This document shows, in pieces, positions 41,129 through 49,842 of a DNA stretch of 64,000 nt. Position numbers and translations under genes: made by a program. The DNA comes from Streptomyces sp. NBC_01296 (lineage in GTDB: Bacteria; Actinomycetota; Actinomycetes; Streptomycetales; Streptomycetaceae): contig NZ_CP130720.1 in assembly GCF_035984415.1 (NCBI RefSeq), positions 1,922,001-1,986,000 of the forward strand, written 5' to 3'. Numbering within the stretch: the stretch's first letter is position 1; each line of letters begins with the position of its first letter. The notes below the pieces were generated by a model that ran no database searches, was not told the DNA's origin, and saw only the letters and a program-made list of their open reading frames with translations.

Positions 41129-42610
41129 ATGTACACCGACACCGAGCGCTGTGTGAGGGCCGTGCAGTCGAAGGACGCCCGCTTCGACGGGTGGTTCTTC
41201 ACCGCCGTGCGGACCACCGGGATCTACTGCCGTCCCAGCTGCCCCGCGGTGCCGCCCAAGGTCGAGAACATGACCTTCCTGCCCAGCGCCGCCGCCTGCC
41301 AGCAGGCCGGGTTCCGGGCCTGCAAGCGGTGCCGGCCCGACACCTCCCCCGGCTCCCCCGAGTGGAACGCCCGCGCCGACGCCGTCGCCCGGGCCATGCG
41401 GCTCATCCAGGACGGCGTCGTGGACCGCGAGGGCGTACCGGGGCTGGCGGCGCGGCTGGGGTACTCCACCCGCCAGGTGGAGCGGCAGCTGAACGCCGAG
41501 CTCGGCGCCGGGCCCCTCGCCCTCGCCCGGGCGCAGCGCGCCCAGACCGCCCGGCTGCTCATCGAGACCTCCGAGCTGCCCATGGGCGACGTCGCCTTCG
41601 CCGCCGGGTTCTCCTCCATCCGGACCTTCAACGAGACCGTCCGCGAGGTCTTCGCCCTCGCCCCCGGCGAGCTGCGCCTGCGGGCCGAGAAGTCGAGCCG
41701 GCACGTGCCGAGGGTGCCCGGCACCATCAGCCTGCGCCTGCCGTTCCGGGCTCCGCTCAACCCCGACAACCTCTTCGGCCACCTGGCCGCGACGGCCGTC
41801 CCCGGCGTCGAGGAGTGGCGGGCCGGCGCCTACCGCCGGACGCTGCGGCTCCCGTACGGCACCGGAGTCGTCGCGCTCACCCCGCAGCCCGACCACATCG
41901 GCTGCCAGCTGGCCCTCACCGACCTGCGCGACCTCACGATCGCCATCAGCCGCTGCCGCTGGATGCTCGATCTCGACGCCGATCCCGAGGCCGTCGACGA
42001 GCAGCTGCGCTCCGACCCGCTGCTGGCCCCGCTCGTCGACAAGGCCCCGGGGCGCCGGGTGCCCCGTACGGTCGATGCGGCGGAGTTCGCCGTACGGGCG
42101 GTGCTCGGTCAGCAGGTGTCCACGGCGGCGGCCCGTACGCACGCCGCCCGGCTGGTCACCTCGTACGGGGAACCGGTGGCCGACCCCGATCCCGAGGGCG
42201 GGCTGACCCACCTGTTCCCCTCGCCCCAGGCGCTGGCCGCCCTGGACCCGGAGTCCCTGGCCCTGCCGGCCAGCCGGCGCGCCACCCTGACCACCCTCGT
42301 CGGCGCGCTGGCCGACGGTTCCCTCCCGCTCGGCATCGACAGCGACTGGGAGGCGGCCCGCGCGCAGCTGAACGCGCTGCCCGGCTTCGGCCCGTGGACC
42401 ACCGAGGTGATCGCGATGCGGGCGCTGGGCGATCCGGACGCCTTCCTGCCGTCCGACCTCGGGGTCCGGCGGGCCGCGAAGGAGCTCGGGCTGCCGTCGA
42501 CGCCCGCGGCGCTCACCGCCCGGGCGGCCGGCTGGCGGCCCTGGCGCGCGTACGCCGTGCAGTACCTGTGGGCCACCGATGCCCACCCCATCAACCACCT
42601 GCCCGTCTGA
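41129..42610 (+). CDS. Ada-type regulator fused to AlkA DNA glycosylase
   Basis: 493 residues with three parts. The Ada metal-binding N-domain (residues 1-75) has TGIYCRPSCPAV and ACKRCRPD, four Cys for Zn and phosphotriester methyl transfer. An AraC-type HTH follows (about 80-185; LAARLGYSTRQVERQL and AFAAGFSSIRTFNETVREVF). The AlkA domain (190-493) has a helix-hairpin-helix LPGFGPWTTEVIAMRALG and the catalytic Asp in FLPSDLGVRRA. Senses alkylation, activates transcription and excises 3-methyladenine. Upstream of ogt by 15 bases. A fusion known in Actinobacteria. Confidence 0.92.
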   Translation: MYTDTERCVRAVQSKDARFDGWFFTAVRTTGIYCRPSCPAVPPKVENMTFLPSAAACQQAGFRACKRCRPDTSPGSPEWNARADAVARAMRLIQDGVVDREGVPGLAARLGYSTRQVERQLNAELGAGPLALARAQRAQTARLLIETSELPMGDVAFAAGFSSIRTFNETVREVFALAPGELRLRAEKSSRHVPRVPGTISLRLPFRAPLNPDNLFGHLAATAVPGVEEWRAGAYRRTLRLPYGTGVVALTPQPDHIGCQLALTDLRDLTIAISRCRWMLDLDADPEAVDEQLRSDPLLAPLVDKAPGRRVPRTVDAAEFAVRAVLGQQVSTAAARTHAARLVTSYGEPVADPDPEGGLTHLFPSPQALAALDPESLALPASRRATLTTLVGALADGSLPLGIDSDWEAARAQLNALPGFGPWTTEVIAMRALGDPDAFLPSDLGVRRAAKELGLPSTPAALTARAAGWRPWRAYAVQYLWATDAHPINHLPV

Positions 42611-42625
42611 GGAGTGCCTTCCGTC

Positions 42626-43132
42626 ATGAGCACCACGCAGCACACCAAGCAGCACGCCGTCGTCGAGAGCCCGTACGGGCCGCTCACCCTGGTCGCCACG
42701 GACGGCGTCCTCAGCGGTCTGTACATGACCGGGCAGCGGCACCGGCCCGCCGAGGAGTCCTTCGGGGAGCGGGTCGCCGCGACCGAGGAGCCGTTCCCCG
42801 AGGTCGTGCGGCAGCTGGCCGCGTACTTCGCCGGGGAGCTCACGGAGTTCGACGTGCCCGTCCGGCTGGAGGGCACCGCGTTCCAGCGCAGCGTGTGGGA
42901 CCAGCTCGTACGGATCCCGTACGGCGAGACCTGGTCGTACGGGGAGCTCGCGGCCAAGCTCGGCAAGCCGAACGCCTCGCGCGCGGTGGGCCTGGCCAAC
43001 GGGAAGAACCCGGTCGGCATCATCGTGCCGTGCCACCGGGTGATCGGCGCCTCGGGCAGCATGACCGGCTACGGCGGCGGCGTCGAGCGCAAGGTGCGGC
43101 TGCTGTCCTTCGAGGCAGGCGACCGGCTGTAG
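42626..43132 (+). CDS. ogt: Methylated-DNA--protein-cysteine methyltransferase
   Basis: 168 residues. IVPCHRVIGASG carries the acceptor Cys (PCHRV), and TAFQRSVWDQLVRIPYGETW with SYGELAAKLGKPNASRAVG forms the DNA-binding helix-turn-helix with the Arg finger. It removes methyl groups from O6-methylguanine in a suicidal reaction. The ATG at 42626 lies 11 bases after GGAG; a GTG four codons earlier is possible. Follows the Ada-AlkA gene, forming an alkylation-repair operon. A long hairpin follows. Confidence 0.94.
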   Translation: MSTTQHTKQHAVVESPYGPLTLVATDGVLSGLYMTGQRHRPAEESFGERVAATEEPFPEVVRQLAAYFAGELTEFDVPVRLEGTAFQRSVWDQLVRIPYGETWSYGELAAKLGKPNASRAVGLANGKNPVGIIVPCHRVIGASGSMTGYGGGVERKVRLLSFEAGDRL

Positions 43133-43150
43133 ACCGGGCGCGCACCCGGC

Positions 43151-43197
43151 GGGCGTGGTGCGGTGCGTGCCTTCCGGGCCGCGCCGCACCACGCCCT
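43151..43197. terminator. Bidirectional hairpin between ogt and a secreted-protein gene
   Basis: GGGCGTGGTGCGG pairs with CCGCACCACGCCC around about 20 bases, between convergent genes and 19 bases after the ogt stop. Confidence 0.7.
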
Positions 43198-43202
43198 GCG
43201 GC

Positions 43203-43619
43203 TCAGTTGAGCGGGCCGCAGTTGTGGGTGAGGCGGGTGCCGTTGTAGTAGCGGTCGACGCAGGCCTGCATGCTGTGGCCGGGGCCGTCGTAGTACCACG
43301 AGGACTGGTTGCCGGTGCCGGGGAGCGGGGACGAGCTCCAGAGGAGGTTGCCGTTGTCGTAGAGCGTGAAGCGGCACTGGTACGGGTCGCTCGCCGAGTT
43401 CTGGATCGGATCGTTGGCCATGAAGTCGTGGTAGCCGGTGCTGGTCCAGTGGAGCTCGATCTTCTCGATCGCCACGCAGGAGCCGCTGCCGATCGTCCAC
43501 TGGCCCTCGGCGGCGTAGGCCGAGGTGGTGGTCGCGCCTGCGGCCAGCACGGCGCCGGTGAGGACCGCGGCGGTGGTGAGGGCGCGGCGGGCGCGGGAGG
43601 CGGAGCGTCGCACGGGCAT
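43203..43619 (-). CDS. Small secreted protein of unknown function
   Basis: 138 residues from the ATG at 43619 with AAGGAG 7 bases upstream. The signal peptide (RRSASRARRALTTAAVLTGA, then AGATTTSAYA and cleavage) is clear. The mature 100 residues contain four Cys (SCVAIEK, YQCRFT, QACVDRYY, HNCGP), many Trp/Tyr, and GTGNQSSWYYDGPGHSM, suggesting a small disulfide-bonded beta-rich domain. No family recognised. Faces away from the ArsR-like regulator gene (43773), with which it shares 153 bp of control DNA. Confidence 0.8.
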   Translation of the reverse strand: MPVRRSASRARRALTTAAVLTGAVLAAGATTTSAYAAEGQWTIGSGSCVAIEKIELHWTSTGYHDFMANDPIQNSASDPYQCRFTLYDNGNLLWSSSPLPGTGNQSSWYYDGPGHSMQACVDRYYNGTRLTHNCGPLN

Positions 43620-43772
43620 GTCGTTCTCCTTCTGGCATGGGGCACGTGAAAAGGGCCGGTCCGGACCTTCCCTGCATCCGGTCTGGAAACAGCAAAACGC
43701 ACAAGCGAACGACGACCCAGTGATTCGATCAGCTTCGAATTCGATCACCATGGCGCGTGCGTTGGGGGATGC

Positions 43773-44828
43773 ATGATCAGGGTCGATCTCGGGGCGGACG
43801 CGGTCGCACGGACGCGGTTCGCCGTCTCACCGGTCCATTCGCTCGGCCAGTTGCTGTTCCTGCTCGGCCACCGCCCCGAACAGCTCGGCCGGGAGCTGCG
43901 CCGCTCGGTGGCCGACGCGGTCAGATCGCAGGGGCTGGGGCTGGTGGCCCGGTTACTGCTCGGCAACCGAGGGGGGTACACGCCCGACTTCCTCAGCCCG
44001 CGGCCACTGGACTTCGCCTGCGACCTCGACGGCGAGCTGCACCGGATCACGTGCACCGCGCCCGGGCGGGTGGCCTACGAGATGCGGGCCTTCACCGAGT
44101 GCGCCGCCCTGTCCGGCTGTGGCCGCCGCGAACGGTCCGCCCTCGTCCTGAACGCGCTCGACCGCGGCGAACAGGCGCTGGCCGCCACCGTGGCCGGGCA
44201 GCTGGAGCGGCTGTGGCAGGGTACGCTGCGGCCGCTGTGGCCGGAGCTCCGGGACCGTATGGAGTCGGACATCGGACGCCGGGCGGACTCCGCGGCCCGC
44301 TCCGGCTTCGCGGCGATGGCCGATCTGCTCGCGCCGAGCCTGGGATGGCGGGACGGCGGGGTGGACATCGATCTGGGGCGCGGTTGCCGGTCGCCCGACC
44401 ACGCCGAACTCTCGGGCCGGGCGGCTGCCGACTTCGCGATCCTGACCCCGTCCGCATTCAGCCGGACCGCCATGTACTGCCTCGACACCGACGGGGCGCC
44501 CGACAAGCAGCCGCTGACGGTGGTCTACCCGCTGCCGCCCGCCGAGGAGGCGGGCCGGGCCGGGCTCGGTGAGCTGATCGGCGAGACGCGCGGCCGGGTG
44601 CTCGCGGAGCTGGCCGACCCGCGCACCACCGCGGAGCTGGCCGGACGGCTGTATCTGAGCCCGGCCACCGTCTCGTACCACCTGGGGATCCTGCACCGGT
44701 CCGGGCTGCTGTCGCGGACCCGGCGGGCCCGGCAGGTGTACTACCAGCGGGCGGTGATCCGGTCCGTGCCCTACACGACGAGCAACGGCACCAGCAGGGC
44801 GAACGCGGCGCCCGCCTCGACCGCGTAG
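43773..44828 (+). CDS. ArsR-like winged-helix regulator (DUF5937 type), TTA codon
   Basis: 351 residues. The C-terminal 90 carry the winged helix: LAELADPRTTAELAGRLYLS, then PATVSYHLGILHRSGLL and SRTRRARQVYYQ. The N-terminal 240 residues are the DUF5937-like sensor/dimerisation part of unknown ligand. Leu61 is encoded by TTA (43953-43955), so expression should depend on bldA tRNA and be developmentally timed. The ATG follows GGGGGA very closely. Its 3' end overlaps the leftward hypothetical gene by 58 bases. Divergent to the secreted-protein gene. Confidence 0.8.
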   Translation: MIRVDLGADAVARTRFAVSPVHSLGQLLFLLGHRPEQLGRELRRSVADAVRSQGLGLVARLLLGNRGGYTPDFLSPRPLDFACDLDGELHRITCTAPGRVAYEMRAFTECAALSGCGRRERSALVLNALDRGEQALAATVAGQLERLWQGTLRPLWPELRDRMESDIGRRADSAARSGFAAMADLLAPSLGWRDGGVDIDLGRGCRSPDHAELSGRAAADFAILTPSAFSRTAMYCLDTDGAPDKQPLTVVYPLPPAEEAGRAGLGELIGETRGRVLAELADPRTTAELAGRLYLSPATVSYHLGILHRSGLLSRTRRARQVYYQRAVIRSVPYTTSNGTSRANAAPASTA

Positions 44829-45199
44829 CCGAAGAGCGAGGGGTGCTGGACGGGGGCGGCGAGCAGGACCACGCTCTGCTGGGCGGTGGCCGCCGCCACC
44901 CAGTCGGCGTCGGCGCCGAGGTTGCCCTGGTACCAGCCCTCGCAGGCGCCGGGGCCGGTCACGGCGAGGAGGTCGTCCTCGCGGCGGTAGAACGCCTGCC
45001 AGCCTGCGGCGGGGACGGACCAGCCCTCGAAATCGGTGAACTGGGCCCAGCCGCCCTCGCGTATCGCGGTGTCGAACAGCCACACCGGTGTCCCCTCGGC
45101 GGTGACCTCGCCGCCCGCCTGTTCTTCGGTGGTGAAGTGGACCATGGGCAGGGCGTCGGGCCCGTCGGCGGTGCTGGGCCAGGCGTACATCGTGATCAT
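44771..45199 (-). CDS. Hypothetical protein, Trp-rich
   Basis: 142 residues from the ATG at 45199, which follows CAGAAT by 6 bases (45206-45211) and has no ribosome site. The body contains repeated Trp/Gly segments (REGGWAQFTDFEGW, VPAAGWQAFYRRED, CEGWYQGNLGADADW), and the C-terminus is hydrophobic (AAFALLVPLLVV). No family recognised. Downstream of the Nudix gene by 35 bases; its end overlaps the converging regulator gene. Confidence 0.6.
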   Translation of the reverse strand: MITMYAWPSTADGPDALPMVHFTTEEQAGGEVTAEGTPVWLFDTAIREGGWAQFTDFEGWSVPAAGWQAFYRREDDLLAVTGPGACEGWYQGNLGADADWVAAATAQQSVVLLAAPVQHPSLFGYAVEAGAAFALLVPLLVV

Positions 45200-45205
45200 C
45201 AGATG

Positions 45206-45211
45206 ATTCTG
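45206..45211 (-). promoter_or_regulatory. -10-like CAGAAT before a leaderless hypothetical gene
   Basis: CAGAAT on the minus strand, 6 bases before the ATG at 45199. Could be an internal promoter of the BCCT-Nudix run. Confidence 0.3.
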
Positions 45212-45234
45212 TCCTGCTCGAAGTAAGCCCGGTG

Positions 45235-45735
45235 TCACGAGGAGACCGGGCGCGTGCCGTTCTCCAGCTCCGCGGCGCCCTCGCCGGACTCGAGGACCCG
45301 GTAGGCCTCTCGGGTGCGCCGGCCGAGCGATCCGGGGAGGTAGGTGGTGAGTTCGGCGGGCTCGACCAGCCGCCAGGAGAGCAGTTCCTCCTCCTGGAGC
45401 TTGATCGAGGCGAGCTGCGCCTCCTCGAGCACGCCGCCGTCGTAGAGGTACGCGACCAACGGCGGGCGGCCCTCGCCGAGCGTCCAGTCGACGGCGAGCA
45501 GCCGGCCGAGCGGCAGGTCGAGGCCGATCTCCTCGGCACTCTCGCGGCGGGCGGCCGTGCGCGGGGACTCGCCCTGGTCCGACTCGATGGTGCCGCCCGG
45601 AAGGGCCCAGCCCTCGCGGTAGTTGGGCTCGACGAGCAGCACCCGGCCCTCGGCGTCGCGGTAGAGGGCGGCGGCGCCGGCCAGCACCCGGGGCAGGCTC
45701 GCGATGTACGTGGCGTAGTCATCCGTGGTGGTCAC
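45235..45735 (-). CDS. Nudix hydrolase
   Basis: 166 residues, GTG start. The Nudix box reads GGTIESDQGESPRTAARRES followed by AEEIGLDL: the RExxEExG metal-binding part is intact, and the spacing before the first Glu is two residues longer than the textbook GX5E. Hydrolyses a nucleoside diphosphate linked to another moiety with Mg2+; the specific substrate is unknown. Lies 35 bases downstream of the BCCT transporter gene and upstream of the Trp-rich gene. Confidence 0.88.
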   Translation of the reverse strand: MTTTDDYATYIASLPRVLAGAAALYRDAEGRVLLVEPNYREGWALPGGTIESDQGESPRTAARRESAEEIGLDLPLGRLLAVDWTLGEGRPPLVAYLYDGGVLEEAQLASIKLQEEELLSWRLVEPAELTTYLPGSLGRRTREAYRVLESGEGAAELENGTRPVSS

Positions 45736-45770
45736 GCCGCCACCCTACCCAGCGGCCCCACCGGGCGGGA

Positions 45771-47474
45771 TCACGCCTCCGGGGTCTTCGGGGCGGGCGG
45801 GTCGTCGCGGTCGCGACGGGGCGATTCGGCGACGCGGCGCAGGCGGGGGTGGCGGGACCGGCCCTGGTCGTTCAGGGCGTCGCCGACCATGGCCGTGACC
45901 GCGTCCCGCATCCCGTGCAGGGCGTGGTGGCGGGCGGGCCCCGCGCCGGGGTCCTCGCGGAGCTCCTTCACCAGGGCCCAGCAGAGCAGCAGCATGACGA
46001 TCGCGAAGGGCAGCGCGACCAGGATGGTGGCGGTCTGCAGGGATTTGAGGCCGCCCGCGACCAGGAGCACGGCCGCCACCGCCGCCATCAGCACGCCCCA
46101 GGTGACGACGAGCCAGGTCGGCGGGTTCAGCGAGCCGCGGCTGGTGAGCGAGCCCATCACCAGGGAGGCCGAGTCGGCGCTGGTGACGAAGTAGGTCATG
46201 ACCAGGGCCATGGCCACGTACGAGGTGAGCGTGCCCAGCGGGAGCGCGTCCAGCATGGCGAACAGCGAGGCCTCCGCCCCGTCCTTGACCTTGGCCGCGA
46301 GGTCGGCGGCGCCGGTGGAGTCGAGGCGGATCGCGGTGCCGCCCATCACGCAGAACCAGACGACGGTGGCGCCGCTGGGGACGAGCAGGACGCCGATCAG
46401 GAACTCGCGGATGGTGCGGCCGTGCGAGATGCGGGCGATGAAGGTGCCGACGAACGGCGCCCAGGACAGCCACCACGCCCAGTAGAAGATCGTCCACGCG
46501 CCCAGCCAGGTGCTGTCGGTGAAGGCGCCGGTACGGGTGGCCATGGGCAGCAGTTCGTGCAGGTAGCTGCCGATGCTGGCGGGGATCACGTCGAGGATGT
46601 AGACGGTCGGGCCGAGGAGGAAGGCGAAGGTCATCAGGGCGGCCGCGAGCACGATGTTGATCGTGCTCAGCCATTTCACGCCCTTGTGCAGGCCGGAGAA
46701 GGCGGAGAGCACGAAGGCCCCGGAGAGCGAGGCGATGATGATCAGCTCGACGGAGGTGGAGTCCTCGATGCCGGCCGTGATGTGGAGCCCTTCGGCGACC
46801 TGGAGCGCCCCGAGGCCGAGGCTGGTCGCCGTGCCGAAGACGGTCGCGAACACGGCGAGCAGATCGATGGCCTTGCCGGGCCGCCCGCTGGCGCGCTCCT
46901 CCCCCATCAGCGGGACGAAGGCGGCACTGAGGCGGTTGCCGCGGCGCTTGCGGAACGTGGCGTAGGCGAGGGCGAGGCCGGCGATGCCGTAGATGGCCCA
47001 GGGGGTCAGGGTCCAGTGGAAGAAGGAGTAGTCGAGGGCCGCCTGGGCGGCGGCCCCGGTGCCGGGGGCCGCCCCGGAGGCGGGCGGTGGGTGCAGGTAG
47101 TGGGTGAGCGGCTCGCCCACCCCGTAGAACATCAGGCCGATGCCCATGCCGGCGCTGAACATCATCGCGATCCACGCGAGGTTCGTGAACTCGGGTTCGG
47201 AGTCGTCGGCGCCGAGCCGGATCCGGCCGAACCGGCTGATCGCGAGGACGACGCACATGACGAGGAAGACGTCGGCGGCGATCACGAACAGCCAGGCGAA
47301 ATTGGCCAGCACCCAGGCCAGCGCGGTGCTCGACGCGGTGTCGAAGGAGTCCTTGCCCAGCGCCGCCCAGGCGACGACGGCCAGCACGGCGATCACCCCG
47401 ATGGCGACGACGGCGCGGTCCGGTTCGGGGTCCGAACCCTCCGGAGGTGCGTCTTCCAGCGATTCCGCGCTCAT
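45771..47474 (-). CDS. BCCT-family betaine/carnitine/choline transporter
   Basis: 567 residues with 12 membrane segments. The family signature is FYWAWWLSWAPFVGTFIARI followed by SHGRTIREF. GMGIGLMFYGVGEPLTHY (helix 3) holds the Gly-rich coupling motif, and the cytoplasmic tail is charged. Imports glycine betaine, choline or similar compatible solutes with sodium or protons, usually under osmotic stress. The gene seems leaderless (TAGTGT 6 bases before ATG). First of a BCCT-Nudix-hypothetical run. Confidence 0.93.
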   Translation of the reverse strand: MSAESLEDAPPEGSDPEPDRAVVAIGVIAVLAVVAWAALGKDSFDTASSTALAWVLANFAWLFVIAADVFLVMCVVLAISRFGRIRLGADDSEPEFTNLAWIAMMFSAGMGIGLMFYGVGEPLTHYLHPPPASGAAPGTGAAAQAALDYSFFHWTLTPWAIYGIAGLALAYATFRKRRGNRLSAAFVPLMGEERASGRPGKAIDLLAVFATVFGTATSLGLGALQVAEGLHITAGIEDSTSVELIIIASLSGAFVLSAFSGLHKGVKWLSTINIVLAAALMTFAFLLGPTVYILDVIPASIGSYLHELLPMATRTGAFTDSTWLGAWTIFYWAWWLSWAPFVGTFIARISHGRTIREFLIGVLLVPSGATVVWFCVMGGTAIRLDSTGAADLAAKVKDGAEASLFAMLDALPLGTLTSYVAMALVMTYFVTSADSASLVMGSLTSRGSLNPPTWLVVTWGVLMAAVAAVLLVAGGLKSLQTATILVALPFAIVMLLLCWALVKELREDPGAGPARHHALHGMRDAVTAMVGDALNDQGRSRHPRLRRVAESPRRDRDDPPAPKTPEA

Positions 47475-47480
47475 GCGGCC

Positions 47481-47486
47481 ACACTA
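47481..47486 (-). promoter_or_regulatory. -10 hexamer TAGTGT for the leaderless BCCT gene
   Basis: Minus-strand TAGTGT, 6 bases before the ATG at 47474. Confidence 0.45.
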
Positions 47487-47617
47487 TGCAGGCGTATATC
47501 CGTATTTAGGGGCATGGCGCGCCGGGTGTGAGCCAGGCCACCCATGGGCATAGGAGGATCCTCCGGATAGGCTCATGGGGGCGCGACTGCACTGTTCGAT
47601 AGCAAGGGATTAGCAAG

Positions 47618-48766
47618 GTGACGGACGGAGCAGTAACTGAGACCGCGCGCGTGCTCATCGCCGCGGACAAATTCAAGGGCTCGCTCACGGCCGTTCAGGT
47701 CGCGGAGCGGGTGACGGCGGGCCTCCGCAAGGCCGTACCGGGCGTGGAGATCGAGACCCTCCCCGTCGCGGACGGCGGCGACGGCACGGTCGCGGCCGCC
47801 GTGGCGGCAGGGTTCGAACGCCGGGAGGTACGGGTCACCGGACCGCTCGGCGAGCAGGTCACGGCCGCTTTCGCGCTGCGCGACGGCACCGCCGTGGTCG
47901 AGATGGCGGAGGCCTCCGGGCTCCAGCTGCTGCCGGCGGGTGTGTTCGCCCCGCTGACGGCGACCACGTACGGCTCGGGCGAGCTGCTGAAGGCCGCGCT
48001 GGACGCGGGGGCGCGCTCGATCGTGTTCGGTGTGGGCGGCAGCGCCACCACCGACGGCGGTGCGGGGATGCTGGCCGCGCTGGGTGCGGTGTTCCTGGAC
48101 GCGAACGGTGAACCGGTCGGTCCGGGCGGCGGCGCGCTCGCGGAGCTGGCGTCCGCCGACCTGTCCGGGATCGACCCGCGCTTCGCGGAGGTCGACCTCG
48201 TCCTGGCGAGCGACGTGGACAACCCGCTGACGGGCCCGAAGGGCGCGCCCGCGGTCTACGGCCCGCAGAAGGGGGCGTCGCCCCAGGACGTGGCGACGCT
48301 GGACGCGGCGCTGGCGCACTTCGCGGTGGTGCTGGAGAAGTCGATCGGCGAGAAGGCCGGCCGGCTCGCCGCCGCCCCGGGTGCGGGTGGCGCGGGCGGC
48401 ATCGGGTACGGAGCACTGCTGCTCGGCGCGTCGTTCCGGCCCGGCATCGAGCTGATGCTGGAGGTGCTGGGGTTCGCTCCGGCGCTCGAGCGGGCGACGC
48501 TGGTGATCACCGGTGAGGGCTCGCTGGACGAGCAGACCCTGCACGGCAAGGCCCCGGCCGGTGTCGCGGCGGCGGCGCGGGCGGCGGGCAAGCCGGTCGT
48601 GGCGGTCTGCGGCCGTCTGCTGCTGGGCCAGGAGGCCCTGGAGGCGGCCGGCATCCGCAAGGCGTACCCGCTGACGGACCTGGAGCCCGACCCGGCCAAG
48701 TCGATCCCGAACGCCGGTCCCCTGCTGGAGCGGGTTGCGGCCCGTATTGCCGCCGACGTGCTCTGA
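47618..48766 (+). CDS. Glycerate kinase
   Basis: 382 residues. Features of the GarK/GlxK family: LIAADKFKGSLTAVQVAERV at the N-terminus, LPVADGGDGTVAA (phosphate-binding), FGVGGSATTDGGAGMLAALG, and LVITGEGSLDEQTLHGKAPA near the C-terminus. Phosphorylates D-glycerate to 2- or 3-phosphoglycerate in glyoxylate/glycerate metabolism. It could assimilate glyoxylate made by the EMC pathway 10 kb away, but no linkage is shown. GTG start with AGGGA 9 bases upstream; a terminator follows. Confidence 0.92.
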   Translation: MTDGAVTETARVLIAADKFKGSLTAVQVAERVTAGLRKAVPGVEIETLPVADGGDGTVAAAVAAGFERREVRVTGPLGEQVTAAFALRDGTAVVEMAEASGLQLLPAGVFAPLTATTYGSGELLKAALDAGARSIVFGVGGSATTDGGAGMLAALGAVFLDANGEPVGPGGGALAELASADLSGIDPRFAEVDLVLASDVDNPLTGPKGAPAVYGPQKGASPQDVATLDAALAHFAVVLEKSIGEKAGRLAAAPGAGGAGGIGYGALLLGASFRPGIELMLEVLGFAPALERATLVITGEGSLDEQTLHGKAPAGVAAAARAAGKPVVAVCGRLLLGQEALEAAGIRKAYPLTDLEPDPAKSIPNAGPLLERVAARIAADVL

Positions 48767-48783
48767 CCTCCGGTCGGCCGTAC

Positions 48784-48819
48784 GAGGCCCGGTGCCCCCG
48801 AGCGGGGGTGCCGGGCCTC
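48784..48819. terminator. Hairpin terminator between glycerate kinase and the GntR-TetR gene
   Basis: GAGGCCCGGTGCCCCCG and GGGGGTGCCGGGCCTC arms with a 3-base loop; very stable, between convergent genes. Confidence 0.78.
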
Positions 48820-48824
48820 GGCGT

Positions 48825-49757
48825 TTACGGCCGGCGCCGGTGCCGGGGCGCGGGCGCCGTGCCGCTGCCGATTTCGGCCGACAGGCCGTTCAGGAGTGTG
48901 GTCAGGCCGAACGCGAAGAGGGATTCCGGGGAGAGGTCGGCGGAGGTGCGGGTTGCCGCGAAGGCCGGGAAGGTGCCGTCCTGGAGGAGGGCTGCCAGCC
49001 GGGTCTCCTGGGCCTGCATCCACTGGTCGCCGGTCACCCCGCTCGAGGCGGTCGCCGCCGATTCGGATTCCAGGTCCACCGCCTGGCCCCGGACGTAGCC
49101 GAACAGGGACACCGCGGCGTGCATCCGCGCATCCGCGTCCAGGCCCAGGCCCTCCAGCGCGGCCAGGGCCCATTCGATGTGCCGGACCCCGTTCGGGATC
49201 AGCAGCGGGCGGTTCAGGTTCATGGCCGCGGCCAGCCAGGGGTGGGCCCCGTAGAGCCGCCACTGCGCGGCCGCCGACAGCTCGAGCCGGGCCCGCCAGC
49301 CCGTCGGGGGCCGCTCCGGCAGCGAGGCCTCCCCGAAGGCGGCGTCGGCCATCAGCGCCACCAGCTGCTCCCGGTTCCGTACGTGCCGGTACAGGGACAT
49401 GGCCGAGACGCCGAGCTCCGCCCCGAGCCTGCGCATGGTCAGCGCCGCCAGGCCCTCCGCGTCCGCGATCTCCATCGCCGTGCGCACGATCCGGGTCCGG
49501 GCCGCGCCCGGGTCGTCCCGGCCCGCCGCCGGGCCCGGCGGCTCGGCCGCGACCACCGTGCCCACCCCGGGCACGGCCCGTACCAGGCCCTCCTGCGCGA
49601 GCAGCGCCAGCACCTTGCTCGCCGTGGCCATCGCCACCCCCCAGCGCTGGGTGATCGCCCGCGTCGACGGCACCCGGTCCCCCGGCCGCAGCTCCCCCGC
49701 CTCGATCCGCCGCCGCAGCTCGGCCGCGATCCGCGCGTACGGCGCCTGTGGTGTCAT
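48825..49757 (-). CDS. GntR-TetR double-HTH regulator
   Basis: 310 residues from the ATG at 49757 with GGGAGG 6 bases upstream. Residues 1-75 form a GntR winged helix (ARIAAELRRRIEAGELRPGD, then STRAITQRWGVAMATASKVL). Residues 90-140 form a TetR HTH (AMEIADAEGLAALTMRRLGA, then LGVSAMSLYRHVRNREQLVA), followed by a TetR C-terminal ligand domain. Two DNA-binding domains in one chain are unusual but known in Actinobacteria. It is divergent to the FAD monooxygenase gene and probably represses it through GTGCACTAG sites. Confidence 0.88.
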   Translation of the reverse strand: MTPQAPYARIAAELRRRIEAGELRPGDRVPSTRAITQRWGVAMATASKVLALLAQEGLVRAVPGVGTVVAAEPPGPAAGRDDPGAARTRIVRTAMEIADAEGLAALTMRRLGAELGVSAMSLYRHVRNREQLVALMADAAFGEASLPERPPTGWRARLELSAAAQWRLYGAHPWLAAAMNLNRPLLIPNGVRHIEWALAALEGLGLDADARMHAAVSLFGYVRGQAVDLESESAATASSGVTGDQWMQAQETRLAALLQDGTFPAFAATRTSADLSPESLFAFGLTTLLNGLSAEIGSGTAPAPRHRRRP

Positions 49758-49785
49758 TCCCTGCCTCCCGACCCCGACCCTGCCT

Positions 49786-49820
49786 GGTGCACTAGTACAC
49801 CATGGCCTCCAGTGCACTAG
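49786..49820. promoter_or_regulatory. Two GTGCACTAG sites between the regulator and monooxygenase
   Basis: GGTGCACTAGTACACC (49786-49801, a nearly perfect palindrome) and CAGTGCACTAGG (49810-49821). The shared GTGCACTAG occurs 25 bases apart, upstream of the monooxygenase promoter. The two sites may suit a regulator with two DNA-binding domains. Confidence 0.6.
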
Positions 49821-49842
49821 GCTGCTTTGCTCGACAAAGGCC

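Noticed and set aside
45235..45735. Defective Nudix box because the first Glu is displaced
   Set aside because: The RExxEExG core is intact and the longer GGTIESDQGE spacing is a variant I have seen in Streptomyces Nudix proteins, so it is probably functional.
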